This document shows, one piece after another, positions 42,481-56,113 of a stretch of 64,000 nt of DNA (its first letter is position 1; the number at the start of each line of letters is the position of its first letter). The translations under genes were made by a program, and so were the position numbers. The stretch is from Paraphysomonas bandaiensis (Eukaryota; Chrysophyceae): positions 523,531 to 587,530 of the forward strand of contig CBFFRP010000263.1 of the NCBI GenBank assembly GCA_965644295.1, read 5' to 3'. The notes under the pieces are model-generated. The model did no database searches, was not told the DNA's origin, and worked only from the letters and a program-made list of their open reading frames with translations.

Positions 42481-44017
42481 ATGGGAGCAAAGAAGAAGAA
42501 AGAAAAGAAGAAGGTTGAGGAAGCACCTGTTGAAGAGACCGGTAGATATCTATATATATACGATATTCTCATTGATCATCTGATGAATGTGTAGAATATG
42601 ACGGAATGGATTTGGAAATGCTTCGAGAGGTTGTACCAATGCTCAGACAACAATTGGAGAAGTCAATGCTTGATCGTAACTATGTCCAGCTTGAGAGGGT
42701 ATGTGTCGACTGTAGTGTTAACTATATAAAGTTGTTCTCATTATATGAAAACAGGATTCAATTCAACAATATTTCGATATAACACGGCGTGAGGTCAGAG
42801 AATTGGAATTAGCTGTCTCTGCGAAGGATCGCGAGATGGAGCTTCTAGAGGACAATCATCGAGTTGAGCTGCGAGTGTACCAACAGAAAGTGAAGCATCT
42901 AGAATACGAGCATAGAAATAATATCAAGGGTATTGTGCATGACGGTACAAATCTCTTGGATGCCGAACAGACGATGCATCATAACAGGGAGCGTGAGCTA
43001 TTGCGCGTAAAGGAGCAGTTAAAATTCGAGCAAATGGAAATGGAGCTTGTAAACGCAACCAAAGTAGCGGAGATTCGACAGCAGCACGAGAAGCAGATTG
43101 CTAAACTGCGCCACCAATTTGAAGATGGTTTACATGAATTAAATGTACGCTGCGAAGGCCGCCTCAAGCAGTTGGAAGCGGATTTGGAACTTCGACGTCG
43201 AGTGGAAGTACATGAGGTAGAGGAGCGAAAGAACCAGCATATCAATGATCTAATAAAGAATCACCGCAAAGCATTCGGTCAAATGAAATCGTACTACAAT
43301 GACATCACAGGAGGAAATTTGCAGCTTATTAAGAGTCTTCAGGAACAAGTGGAAGCTCTTAAATCTCGCGCTTCCACGAACAAAAAAATGCTTCAAGAGT
43401 ACACGATAGAGAATCAGAAGCTGTCCGAGCCCTTGGCTAAGGTGTCTGCAGAAATTGCCGAATTGCAGGCACTCCTCAAGGAGCGAGCAAAGGATCAAAT
43501 GGCCTTACGAAATGCCAATTCGCGTCTGACTTCGATTGGGAAGCATACAGCTGAGATGACCAAGAAACAACAGAAACTTGAGGAGGAGTATGCCCGCATG
43601 GAAGCCGAGCGCGATGACTTGTACCACTCCTTCGAGGAGGTCCTAACGCGAATAGAGCGCCAATCAGACTTTCAAAATCAAGCCTTGGATCATCGACTTC
43701 AGGAGGCAGAGTCAGGGGCAGATAGGGCCTCTGCGCAGGTGGAAGAAATCATACGTGCGGCTGACCTGGACGAGAATGAAATTCAGCGTGTGATGGGATC
43801 ACTTGGACAGATGTTAGCTGTCAAAGACGAAGCTTTACAAGACGTTAAATTTCTTGTGGTAAAGCTGAAGAAGCAATTCAATGACTCAATGGATGCCTTC
43901 CGAGTAAAGCTTAAGGACCTTGGAATTCCCGACTCGGATTTTAATGCGATGGGTTTCAGGCATGAGGATCTGCCCGTGGGAAGCACAAATGCTCCTGCTG
44001 GACTTGTTGTGAAATAG
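42481..44017 (+). CDS. DRC4: DRC4/GAS8, nexin-dynein regulatory complex subunit
   Basis: Three exons, 42481-42541, 42595-42698 and 42755-44017, give 475 residues, close to human GAS8 (478). Introns are 53 and 56 bp. The protein starts with a Lys-rich segment (MGAKKKKEKKKVEE) and is then almost entirely coiled coil. Family-diagnostic stretches: DRNYVQLERDSIQQYFDITR spanning the exon 2-3 join, KDREMELLEDNHRVELRVYQ, and KQKVKHLEYEHRNN-like sequence directly after. DRC4 forms the core of the nexin-dynein regulatory complex in motile cilia and binds microtubules. Its presence shows that this organism makes, or descends recently from, a flagellated cell. The C-terminus (about 395-475) is a shorter helix plus DLPVGSTNAPAGLVVK. 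Confidence 0.92.
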
Positions 44018-44519
44018 AATTGCTGACGTGGTTTCGTAATTGCTGTGATGTCTGCCCTTTATGTAGAACGACGAGAATTATATTGATTCCTTATCCAAAA
44101 TGAGCTGTATCTAACAATGCTAGTACAAAAATATTTCGATTTGACAAGAGCTTGTTCTTTATACTTTATACCGCACGCGATTGTTCTAGACACCACCATC
44201 AATGTAGGTATTTGTGGGTGTAGTTGTGAGAGATAATATAAGTAAGGACATTAATATAAATTAGATGGGTAAGTCAGTATTGAACTGTTAAGTTTGCTGT
44301 TTGTGAGCAAGTGATAGCTTTAGTTTCGAATATATTTGAATTTGAATACAGTAGCTTCTAACTGTATTATGAGAACCAATGATACGATAGTTCCTAACAT
44401 GAACGTCTTATTTTTAGTTATTAGCAACATGAGTTTAAAACAGGGCTGCGTATCAATTACTTGCATTTATAGTTGACTACAACCTGCGTCAATTACAATT
44501 AATTTATTTGCAGCCATGG
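44018..44519. other. Intergenic with a small terminal-inverted-repeat element
   Basis: 3' flank of DRC4. It contains the short element at 44443-44515. Nothing else was seen. Confidence 0.5.
44443..44515. mobile_element. Small MITE-like element
   Basis: About 73 bp. The ends ggctgcgtatcaatta and taatttatttgcagcc are imperfect inverted repeats. The core ttgactacaacctgcgt recurs at about 21341 and, diverged, at about 17810. Non-coding. The target duplication is not clear. Confidence 0.45.
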
Positions 44520-45640
44520 TTTAAGAGTCAGTAGTTAATCTAATATATATCCTACTATTTAACCCTACGAAAGCTGCTTGTGCGTTACCGCAACCACCAA
44601 GGTGCAACCACTTTCGCTCCATCACTCAAAGCAATCGCAGTGAACCAGCGAAATGTTGATATACCTGACATCTGCTGACTTCAGATTTCTTGAGACACAA
44701 TTAAGTGTGGGAGCTGCCCACGGACGTGTAGTCCTTTGGTGTCAAGAGGTGCGATTAATCAGGGTGACACCCTTTGGGGTAGGGGGGCGCGAAGACTAAG
44801 ATAGGGTCAGAGCTATGTAGATGGGAGGCTAGTGTCCGGAGGGAGAGTGGGTAAGTGATGAACGATAAGCAGGCGTAGAATCTCTAGAGTCTTGGGGCGC
44901 CGCTGACTGCAGTGTATTAGTTGGACGTAAATAGAACTGGCGGAGTCGCCTACGTTGGATTTCGAGAGCGGCAAAGGTGGTGATCACTATTCGGCAAATC
45001 ATTGTAGACCTTCGATGTTACTATATTACTTTAGTTGCTTATAAAATAGAAGCTATAATATACTTATATACTTTGTTCATGTCCTGCACGCTCTGATTAT
45101 TCAACGATGTTGAAATCCCCCACTCTCTCGAAATCCAACGTAGGCGACTCCGCCAGTTCTATTTACGTCCAACTAATACACTGCAGTCAGCGGCGCCCCA
45201 AGACTCTAGAGATTCTACGCCTGCTTATCGTTCATCACTTACCCACTCTCCCTCCGGACACAGCCTCCCATCTACATAGTTCTGACCCTATCTTAGTCTT
45301 CGCGCCCCCCTACCCCAAAGGGTGTCACCCTGATTAATCGCACCTCTTGACACCAAAGGACTACACGTCCGTGGGCAGCTCCCACACTTAATTGTGTCTC
45401 AAGAAATCTGAAGTCAGCAGATGTCAGGTATATCAACATTTTGATTGCTCACTGAATTTGCTTTGAGTGATAGAGCAAAGTAGTTGCACAAGCAGCTTTA
45501 GTAACGCTAAATTGTAGTAGGATACTAGATTTAAGAGTTAAGCACTAAGCACTAGTTAGTTAAGTTGCAATGCTATATTATTCCTATTCCTTCCTCTTAA
45601 CGCTTATTGCAAATACGAAGACATTCACTACTTCCGAAAG
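44520..45640. mobile_element. Foldback element: head-to-head inverted dimer of a tail-bearing retroelement
   Basis: Two copies in opposite orientation. The left arm runs from about 44545 to 44968 (3' tail outward, minus) and the right arm from about 45118 to 45640 (3' tail outward, plus), around a spacer of about 150 bp. The inner 310 bp are almost perfectly complementary (44656-44968 against 45118-45443). tttaagagt occurs at 44520-44528 and again inside the right flank at 45530-45538. The left arm carries the shared tail (ctgcttgtgcgttaccgcaa) with a GTAA loop. The right arm lacks about 22 bp of it. The right outer end (gcaaatacgaagacattcac, reading outward) matches the LINE terminus at 18031. 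The 76-codon frame 45107-45337 ending PKGCHPD is probably not a real gene. Confidence 0.7.
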
Positions 45641-46208
45641 TCGAAACCCACAAGATCAAGCCTCATATGCTATGACAAGGACAGCAAATTAGAAATAGAG
45701 GATAATACAACATATTTGAAGGCATGTTCTGCATTTCTATGTCCACAGGTTCACAGTATATACCGGTATTTTAATTTCTGTAATAATCATCATTCTCTCA
45801 ATTTATTCGCTTGGACGAGCATTATATATCTTTGGTAAGCATTATTTGCTGTTAGCATGAAATTATATATCAATAAATAGGCTAGGTTGCAATATATTAA
45901 TGCTGTTGTTAGATGGCGTCCCATCTATAAATTATAAATTATAGCCACATTTTCATATTTCTGGAATATGGAATGTTGAATAACCCACGCAATAGCACTA
46001 CTTTAGTTAATAAATGTGTGAATGCAGCATGCAGCATTGGCACACACAAACTGTCAAGCAAACAATTTACATGTGACTTTTATCGGAATCGTATCAGTAA
46101 TAGAAAAATTACGTGAGATTCGGGCACGACTTCAGTTCTGTTCACTCAATGCATCTGCCTAATGCCATAAAAAGTTTTTCATTCCATAAAAAGACTACAT
46201 ACACACTG
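45641..46208. other. Intergenic
   Basis: AT-rich 3' flank of the SLC46-like gene. No gene or known repeat was seen. Confidence 0.5.
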
Positions 46209-47779
46209 CTACTTTTCCGACTCTATCGTGGAGTCATCCTCTTTGAGTCCTATTAGAGACGGGTCAGAGAGGAGGCTTACTCTCTCCCACGATAAGTTAT
46301 TTAGGACATCAATACTGTCAACCGACCACTTCATTCCACCCAGTAATCCCTTCGATTGATCTGGCAGGTTGCACCGGAGGGAAGGATTGAGACGTATATA
46401 CGCCACCATTATTGCAGACGCTATCATGCACCCGGACATGAGGAAAAACACACTTTCCGGCGCTCCTGCCCGGGAAGTAGCGGAATACACCGCTGAAAAA
46501 GCTGGTGACACTAACGTACTAATGCTTTCTACAGCAGAGAAAGCTGCGAAAACCTGAGCCTGCATATCCCCCGGGACTGTATTGGAGAGTACAGTCCGAG
46601 TGTAAGGCGCTACTGGACCCGATAAAAGAAGTAGAGAGAGAGCAGGGAATACGAGGAATGTGGATGGAGCAAGCCCGATAACTGCGTAATAGAGGACCCT
46701 GCACACAATGTGGTCATATAGCGATACCCGCATACTCGATTATAACATACAAGAAAGTTGAAATATACTCATTTTTAACAAACTCATACATACCTGACCA
46801 TATATCCCGCATGTATCCACGACACTAGCCGAAATTCCCTTCCCACGGCATACGTGAACATCGCCGGCACAAACAACATTGAAAACGCATGTACTCCTCC
46901 GTCTGCCCCATCATAGTAGCCAATCAAATCAGGTCCCCAGTTAAATACATGCTTGACATACATAACAAACACTGGGGCGAAGCCCACGTAGGCAGTATAG
47001 TAAAGGCAAAAGGCCAGGGACAGTAGTGGTAGAGGAGAGGAGCCACATTTTGGCTTGTGTTGAAAGAGATACGCAATATTTTGAAATGTACGGAGCGGAT
47101 GGAGAGATAGGGGCGCCTTGCGGCACTCGGAATGCAGGGGAAGCGACTCAGGAATACAGCAGGACCATATCAGAGCAATGACACAAAGAGCAACCCCCAA
47201 TGCGAGTGGGTAGACGAAGCCATAATACGAGGCCCAGATCCCTGCGCAAACAGGGCCAACTAACTTCGGGAGGAATATGCACCCCTCTGTGATAGGATAA
47301 GAATTTCTCCTTTCAGCAAGATTCAATGCAGTGCAGTCAGCTGTGTAGGAAAATATAGCCATGATGAAAGTGCTGTAGCCTCCACAGATGCCCATAACCA
47401 GTGTGCTGAGGATAGCAATTATTTCGAACTGAGCCGGTTTCAGTGCCGCAATGAATAAAGAGGCTGTGACATAGACCAACAACCCAACAAGAGGAATGAT
47501 TAAACATATTTTCCTTCCATATCGGTTGGCGATGGATCCGTAAACACCTGTCAGTAGAATGGTCGGGGCATAAGATGCAATATCACAGTATGCACTAAGC
47601 ATGGATGCCTGTGACGACACACTGGAACTATCACAGTCATCACTATCTGTGTGATGACAAATAGCAGCAATCAAAACCTGTAGCTGCAGTGGGTAACACC
47701 CAAATAGTACAATGAAATATAAAGCTGTGACAGGCAGGACATAGTGATAAGACACATCACCAACATCCGGCTTACTCAT
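46209..47779 (-). CDS. Major facilitator transporter, SLC46/folate-transporter-like
   Basis: Exons 47779-46794 and 46734-46209, with a 59-bp intron (GTATGT...TCGAG, phase 2), give 503 residues and about 12 membrane helices. The start at 47779 is the first ATG (MSKPDVGDVSYHYVLP). The first loop has GSIANRYGRKICLIIPLVG, the MFS loop 2-3 motif. Helix 4 region GICGGYSTFIMAIFSYTADC followed by ...ERRNSYPITEG resembles SLC46A (proton-coupled folate transporter and relatives) and bacterial tetracycline-resistance carriers. A predicted lumenal loop holds Cys and acids (HHTDSDDCDSSSVSS) near the N-terminus. The C-terminus is cytosolic, acidic and Ser-rich (KEDDSTIESEK). The substrate cannot be told from sequence. 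Small organic anions such as folates or muropeptides are family precedents. Confidence 0.82.
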
Positions 47780-50463
47780 AGCTAACAAATAATACGAGGA
47801 ATATCCCTCGTTCAGGCACTTACTTTCAAGTAAATATACTCCAATTTAGATTCATTTACTCGTTATTCATATAGATTAATGTATTATACAGATATTTGTT
47901 GATGAGCAGGCTATTGACACTGCCTGGTGATGTCATCTGAGCTGGTGGCCCAATAAATAACCCAAATAGAGTGATTTATTACACAAAATCCCTAATTTAT
48001 AGAGACCTACACCAGTATATGACAAAAATCAAGCATATGGACGGATATCAGAGCTCACATATGGGGAAAATTGGCTACCATCAGTTCCCAGAAATTTATT
48101 CAGTCCAGCTTTTTTGGATATATGTGTATGATGGTATGTAGAGCAGTGTATGGTACTATATGTGCATAATGATATACCTATACATACATATACGTATACA
48201 TAGCCACGAATATCATACTACTATATCTAGATATCTATAAACGACACGACTATGGTAGCTATATTTTGCTTGCACTGGAATGTGTGTAAACGCTATGGTT
48301 CCAGCATGTGATTTGCGTATTAACAATACCTTTCTAGAATTTGATCAATGAAACTGATTAGATATCAATATGAATTATCCTATGCATGCGGTCAGTTGTT
48401 TCATTGCCGACAACGTTGGGGATGTTTCCATTGCACAAGTCGATAGATACTCCATGACACCAACAAATGAATTATTGTAGCTCTCTATTTCCCATTCGAC
48501 ACAGTTAGGTCATCACTTTCAAACCGGCAACAGGCCTATGATAGGCGTCAGAATCAGCACGTATTCTTCTGGGTGGACAACTAGGTCTGAGTTGGCTCTA
48601 ATCTACACATGCAGCGTAATGTGACTTAATGGGTAGGTGAACGACTTTTGATAATCGGCGTGTACCCTTTATATTATATGAATTGGCAATTTATGCCAGT
48701 GCCTTGTAATACTGATTCGCCTTCGGAATGGGGCAATACATGTACTAACTAACAAACTCAAATTTTAAACTCTTCATAGTGAACAAAAGTTGTAGATACT
48801 ACTTCTCCGGCAATACCAAAATTATATTACGAGAGCATATTTGGAAGCTCCTTCGGTGTCTGGATCTTTGGTACTCTTACTCACCATACTTGCACTGGAC
48901 TGAAAATGGCACATTTGAACAAGCACAGAAAGAGACATTTAGCGTCTGTTTTCATGGTAGTTAGGGATACTTAATCGGCATATTCTAATAATTTAGTGGT
49001 CACTTGTATTTTACGTGGTCAATGTATCCCCGTAATTTCATGTTTTGAACTTATGTTTTGATAGACATTGTCATTATATTTAGTAGTGAGTGGTGCTCAT
49101 AGGTGGCTTTGTTTGTAGCTGCAACTGTACCTCTGCAGCAGAGATATCTACCATACATAACAGTTGTATATTGGGTTCAGTGCTGAAAAGCTATATCATT
49201 GCTGTTGCTTGGGGTAAATAGTCGTGATTACCGGAGGTATTATGTATTGCCAATAGGTGATCTATTATGTACTAGTAAAGTATTTTTACCAGGTAGGTTT
49301 GGTGTATTCTGTAGGTAAACCGACTAGGACTGAAGACTATAAACTATAATCATTAAGCATACCTAGTGCTTCTATCTACCAGTTAGTGTCTGTATGTTCA
49401 GTCCCAAAGAGGATACCATACGCTAATAAAGAAACCGATAGACAGTGAAAACTTTAATTTAAAAAGCTATAGTTTGACACCCATTAGCAAAATTTCTCTC
49501 CTACATAGACTGAATAACAAGCCAATGCGGGCGTGCGTGATCATATGTAAACATGCTATAAAATTTAATACTCTTCATAAAGGGCTAACCGCTTAGCATA
49601 TGTAGAATAGCATCCCATATGAAGAGGCAGCTAACCCCGCAACCCAACCAGAATGAGATCCAAACTCGGATCCCCCAATTTGACGAGCGGCGTTAGTGCA
49701 ACTCACCTATCAAGCAACATAACCCCACTAACAATACATTTCAACGAACTGATTGTAATATATACACCTGCACCTCATCATTCGAGACCTAGAAGCTCGC
49801 TTTATAAAACATATATATCATCATTTACCGACATAATATCTTCAGTATGATTACGGCTTTTAAAGCTTATTGCTTGAAAGTTTGTACTGTATGTTGAGGA
49901 GTTCTTAAAGCAACTCGTTGCTTTGTTGTATACATTCTCTTAGCAACAAGCAAAAGTTAGGAATTTAATAAGCTATTTTGTGAAAATCGGAGTATTTCGA
50001 TTTATGCAAAGGAGAATACTTCACTTGACATCGCCAGTCAATTCTAGAATTCCGTTGCTTTACAACATATGTTCTACATCAGAATATGAAATACGTCAGT
50101 ATAACACCACCACAAAATACTCTAACATGGACATGGTATACAGAAATTAGTTCGTATAAGAATTTCTTATTGGCCCAGATGGGGTTGAAGTGTGTTGGGA
50201 TGGGATGGTAGTCACAAGCAATGGCGTATTCTTGCAACCAATGAAATACGTTTATTCTATTATTGTATAAACTTATTCGCTAAGTATGGTGGAGTGGAGG
50301 GCACATTCCCACAAACGAACATCTGCTCATCATCAAAAGTTCACAACAGTGCGATGATGTTCTTTGATGCGCTGGTAAGTATGTACATAATTACTTTCGT
50401 TACAATTGAATAGTGAGTTTCATTTGTTGTGGAATACTAATTCAATTTACAACGCTTCGTATA
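47780..50463. other. Gene-poor AT-rich region
   Basis: 2.7 kb with only short random frames. 50192-50413 (73 codons) ends in GTAAGTATG, a good donor, and could be an upstream exon for the KIX-like gene, but I found no in-frame acceptor. TATA/CATA runs lie at 48160-48240. No RNA gene or mobile family copy was recognised. Confidence 0.45.
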
Positions 50464-50934
50464 ATGTCTCCAGCATCTGAATTTTGCTCATCCACGTTTT
50501 CGTCTTCGATTATTGATGACGAGAATGAAATGGCTACATGGCGTGGAGTCCGTCATTGGCGATGTCGTCTAGATATGCGTCGGTACATCGAGCAGATTCT
50601 CGTGGCTCGTAGTAATTCCAGTAAAAGGACTATTCATAAAGGCAAGTTTCCCCAGATGGCTCGCCGGCTCGAGCAGATTCTATATGTCAAGGCGGACTCT
50701 TTTGAGGAGTATATCAACCTCCAAACACTCTGTTCGAGGCTGGTCAGCATCGCTTCGTCTCATTGGTCTAGCGGGTGTAGCCAAAATCGCCCTGCTGAAA
50801 GTGATTTTTTTCAAGTACCTGTGGGAACAATGCTATCTAAACGACGGTGTAGCGTCGAAGACGACGTTGTGGAGTCTATGTCCAAAAGGTGTAACATATC
50901 CAGTACAGAGAACACCAGTGAAGTACTTGCCTGA
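50464..50934 (+). CDS. Small KIX-domain-like protein
   Basis: 156 residues from the ATG at 50464 (MSPASEFCSSTFSSSIIDDE). The frame is open upstream to 50413, so the real start may be earlier. Residues about 27-105 resemble a KIX domain: W-R-x-L lead-in (HWRCRLDMRRYIEQILVARS), a linker with KGKFPQMARRLEQILY, then a third helix A-x-S-x-EEY (ADSFEEYINLQTLCSRLVSI). KIX domains of CBP/p300, Mediator MED15 and plant small KIX proteins bind activator peptides through such a three-helix bundle. No histone acetyltransferase or Mediator part is attached. The C-terminal 50 residues are Ser/acid-rich with a basic SKRR cluster. The role would be transcriptional co-regulation if the fold call is right. Confidence 0.5.
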   Translation: MSPASEFCSSTFSSSIIDDENEMATWRGVRHWRCRLDMRRYIEQILVARSNSSKRTIHKGKFPQMARRLEQILYVKADSFEEYINLQTLCSRLVSIASSHWSSGCSQNRPAESDFFQVPVGTMLSKRRCSVEDDVVESMSKRCNISSTENTSEVLA

Positions 50935-52545
50935 ATTGATTTACGTTTTTTTTTTTCGTTTTAGCTGTATGCCAATTTATATTTGACGGTATACAAGTCC
51001 AATTCAAATTAATGTAGATATAGGAATGCTATTTATGACGAGTGACCTCTTCTTTTGGGGTCCACACTACAATTTGTAGTGAAGAAAGTAATCCGTTGGA
51101 GTTGCTAATCTGCATGCATCTATATCGAAATATAGAATATAGTGATTGTGCCTTAATATTGCTTAATTTAATTACGTTTCTTTTCAGCATTGTATATCTA
51201 GATTCTATAGCTATTTGCAGTTTACTTGCTGTTAGGGGAAATATGTGCTCCCTGATAATTATTTAGAAAACAAATGAGAAATAAAAGTACTTATTTCAAG
51301 CTAATCGATGAATCTATACCTCTATAGGAATGGTAGTTGTACTAGATTAACTAAACCACAATAAATTTCCAAATTTCAACTCTAACTACAACAATCGTAC
51401 CCCAGCCACAGAAAGATGCAAAGAGTTGTTGAAAGTTGTGACGATGAAAGTGGAAATTGTAAACGCACGAGGATTCTTGCCATAAATAGCATCATCAAGT
51501 TACGTATATCACGCGTTACCCCTGGTAGTGCAACTAATTCGAATTCAGATTCTTGAGATACACAATCCTGAGAATCACAACGTGACACTAACCCTGAAAA
51601 TCATATTCAGCATTAGATGTCGCATTTGAATTCTCAAGTATATTTCTTGAAGTTGTATCGTAGTTCTCGTTATGCAGATAGACCGCTTGCACTGCATTTT
51701 GATCTTCTACATCAGAGAGGGAATGATATTTAACTTGAAGTATTTGATAATATATTTTTGAGTGATCACTCATAATTCATATGGTTTCCTTGCGACTGTG
51801 TAAAATTATGAAGTCACATGAAAGGGCTGTCAATATCATAATTAAGATAGAAGCTAATTTCTATTCAAACTGAAATATTGAATTTGAGTGCTAATATGAG
51901 AGTTCTGTTGATCCCAGTTTAGATTAAGAAAACACTTCTTTGAGAGATAACGGGGATAATTCTATACCTCAAAGTATAGCTTTAATTGCTTACTCACAGC
52001 AAAACGAAACATGTTTTACTGTATCCATATATTCATATTATGATATATGCGACGAAGTTGATCAGATGGAAAGTAATCAGGCACAAAAGCTTTGCAATAC
52101 TATCATGCTCAATAAATTGTAATATATTGAAAAACACATTTTGCGTTTTTCATTTGACGCTAACATTGCACATTAAGGTCAACAACTGCAAATATCCTTA
52201 CTCGATATTTGTATCGTCTCGAGACTCGTTGATATTTTCTCTCATTGCAATTGCAAATTTTTATATATTGTTCGATTTAATTGCCATGGGTACTAATGTT
52301 TTAATTTTCACTATTCTGTTCTTCTAACTTGAGTCATAAGAGAATATCATCAAACCAATGGGTATAGGTTCGTAGAAACAATACTCTTGACAACTATGTA
52401 TAATTATTAAGCGATATACAAAACAGACAGAGCAGAAGGTGTTGGTTATTCACGAGGACTTGATATACTTTACTTTATGACCACTGTAGAGACGGTGACC
52501 TGATGACACGATGTTACAATGGTTTTCAATATAACTACACCAAAC
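50935..52545. other. Mostly non-coding; one weak candidate small gene
   Basis: On the minus strand, 51773-51588 (MSDHSKIYYQILQVKYHSLS...) is followed by 51588-51382 in another frame. The pieces could be one small gene with a tiny intron or simply chance. No family was recognised. A plus-strand frame at 51986-52327 is unconvincing. The rest is AT-rich with no repeat found. Confidence 0.35.
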
Positions 52546-53253
52546 TCACATGAAACATTTCTTGCAATGTCGGACAGGAGTTCTAAGGCCCCATTCTATA
52601 ATAGGCCGTGTATTCTCCGCCGGAGCGCATTTCCTGCATACACATATACCACAGCGTCTGCAGTGATGTCGCCGATTGGACCATGTGAATTTCTCCGCAC
52701 ACAACATACACTCGGCAGTGGCACTATCAGGTACCCATTGAGGGGCAGATTTCTGCTGCTTGGCACTAGTTGAGGCGTACTGCACAGCAAGTTCTGTGTA
52801 CAACTTCTCATCGTATGGTACTGCCTCTCGACCTTCACCTTCAGCCACCAATATTTCTCTACACATTCGTTACTGAATTTGAGCAAAAAGAATAACATCG
52901 ATGCCATACCTATAATACAACACCTGTGGAAGAGTGTAGCGAGCAGGTACAGCATTAACATCCACCCCTTTGAGAAGCGTAAGGTAATTAAGGTATTCCT
53001 TAAATCTTTTATTTCCTCCTGCAGCAAGTTTTTGTATGTTTTTATCACTCCAAGTGTCCATGGTAAGGCTCCGAACAGGGCTAATATGTACACCCAATGC
53101 TCTGTGCTGCCCAGCACACTCCAAACATACAAGTACACAATACCCTAGACTTGCCCAGTCCGGTCGAAGTGCGCCACAATCGACACATCTGTCGTTTCCT
53201 TCGGCCTCAACAATTTCCATTATCTCTTCTGGGATGTGCTCCCAGGAGTCCAT
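52546..53253 (-). CDS. Compact ArfGAP-FYVE protein
   Basis: Exons 53253-52910 and 52858-52546, with a 51-bp intron (GTATGG...GTGTAG, phase 2), give 218 residues. The acceptor at 52859 is required: an earlier CAG would leave the FYVE frame. Residues about 10-125 are an ArfGAP domain with zinc finger CVDCGALRPDWASLGYCVLV followed by CLEC, and the catalytic arginine in QHRALGVHISPVRS. Residues about 150-215 are a FYVE finger with WVPD, CMLC, the PI3P-binding RRHHCRRCG, then CVCRKC and CKKC, so all eight zinc ligands are present. The join adds only about 25 residues between domains. Expected role: stimulating GTP hydrolysis on Arf-family GTPases at PI3P-rich endosomes. It is transcribed away from RUVBL2 across a 477-bp shared upstream region. 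Confidence 0.88.
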
Positions 53254-53730
53254 TATTAGCAATATGCAGTAAATAAATATTCAATTACAATGGACCTTGA
53301 TATGGTAGTTTGCAGAAACGTCAATACAGTGCAGATCAGTACAAGTATATTTGCATCTGAAAATCAATGTACTATTTATCCACATACTCCTCTTGCTCCT
53401 AGCTATAGATACGACGTAGTGTATACCTATACATACACCTGTATTGTGGTTATGTACTGCTGTAGTGTAGTCTCAGTGTATTGCTGTACGTAGTGTGGTG
53501 TTTTGTAGGTACTGACTGCTGCTCATTTGATGACATGCTGTGTGACTATGCTGTAGCAGTCAAGTCGATCGTTTCTCATTTGAGGGTCTAGAGTGTTTTT
53601 TTCTATAGATGAATATACATATATGCGTAGAGTCCAGCATCATCTACCACTATTACAAGCATCACTTGTTGCAATTGAAGTCTAATATTTCACTATAATT
53701 ATACAGAAGTGATTGTATTTTACAAGCACT
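53254..53730. other. Divergent promoter region (ArfGAP-FYVE / RUVBL2)
   Basis: 477 bp between two divergent start codons. No clear TATA box or other motif is distinguishable from the AT-rich background. Confidence 0.45.
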
Positions 53731-55265
<1,535 letters not shown>

Positions 55266-55647
55266 GTGTAGACATTGATTGAGTAGGCTCAACTCTACCA
55301 ACTCGGCCTTTTTTGTTAAATCTACTAATGAATTTCTGATTAAAAAGTATACCTCTACTTATGCGTGATATATATCATTATATTACGATCACATGTTATC
55401 CAGAGAGTTCCTTTAGGAGCGTGTAGGAAGAGCGAATAAATTATATATAAATTATTCTTACTTCCTAAGACCAGGCTACGAAATAATTCTAACTATTGAG
55501 AGTTGAGCAACATACTTATTATAGTGCTTGATGCAGAGCACTACAATAAGTATGTTTTTGTTTAGACACCTAGTCAAAGATATAAATAACTCAATATCTG
55601 CATTCATATTAAGATCTATCTTAATATACAATAGTATATGTGACTTG
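55266..55647. other. Intergenic
   Basis: AT-rich 3' flank of RUVBL2 up to the Copia-2 insertion. The sequence tagtgcttgatgcagagcac followed by tacaataagtatg forms an imperfect hairpin at 55510-55555 (acatacttattatagtgct pairs with agcactacaataagtatgt). Confidence 0.55.
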
Positions 55648-55940
55648 TGTTGGGAAATGCTCATTTTACTTAGATCAAAGAGAGATTAAGTTGTTAGACT
55701 AGATAGATTTATTAATATCGTTTACACAAATTGTGTTAAACAACACAAGCTCGTTTTGTGCCATGCATAAATCACTACTTCTGTAGACCTTTCGCTACTA
55801 AACATATCTTGAAAGAGCAAACTATTTCAGTTTTCTCAATATCATAACAGCATCTACACATCACCATACTTCACTGTATTCTCGTACATTGTCTTCAAGT
55901 ACCACATTGAATATACTAGGATACAGTCCATATTCTAATA
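55648..55940 (-). repeat. 3' LTR of Copia-2
   Basis: 293 bp, same ends as Copia-1 LTRs (tgttg...ctaata on the plus strand) and clearly homologous but diverged from them. Followed internally by the same purine tract (ctcccactcaatgtag on plus). Confidence 0.9.
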
Positions 55941-56113
55941 CTCCCACTCAATGTAGAATGCAGTGATACGAAACAACAATGAGTACAGTGATCTTCATGC
56001 TATAAACTAGTCTCATAGGTAAAATAGATGTGAAATCTTATCAAGATACATATATAACTAGCAGTCAACTAGATATATAGTTATGTGGGATTCTCACCCA
56101 CTAAAACACACCT

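Noticed and set aside
7328-44017. A gene cluster or operon for one pathway
   Set aside because: Neighbouring genes have unrelated functions, mixed strands and separate introns. This is ordinary eukaryotic gene order.
45107-45337. A 76-residue protein in the foldback
   Set aside because: It sits in one arm of an inverted repeat and its end matches retroelement sequence. No independent evidence for a host gene.
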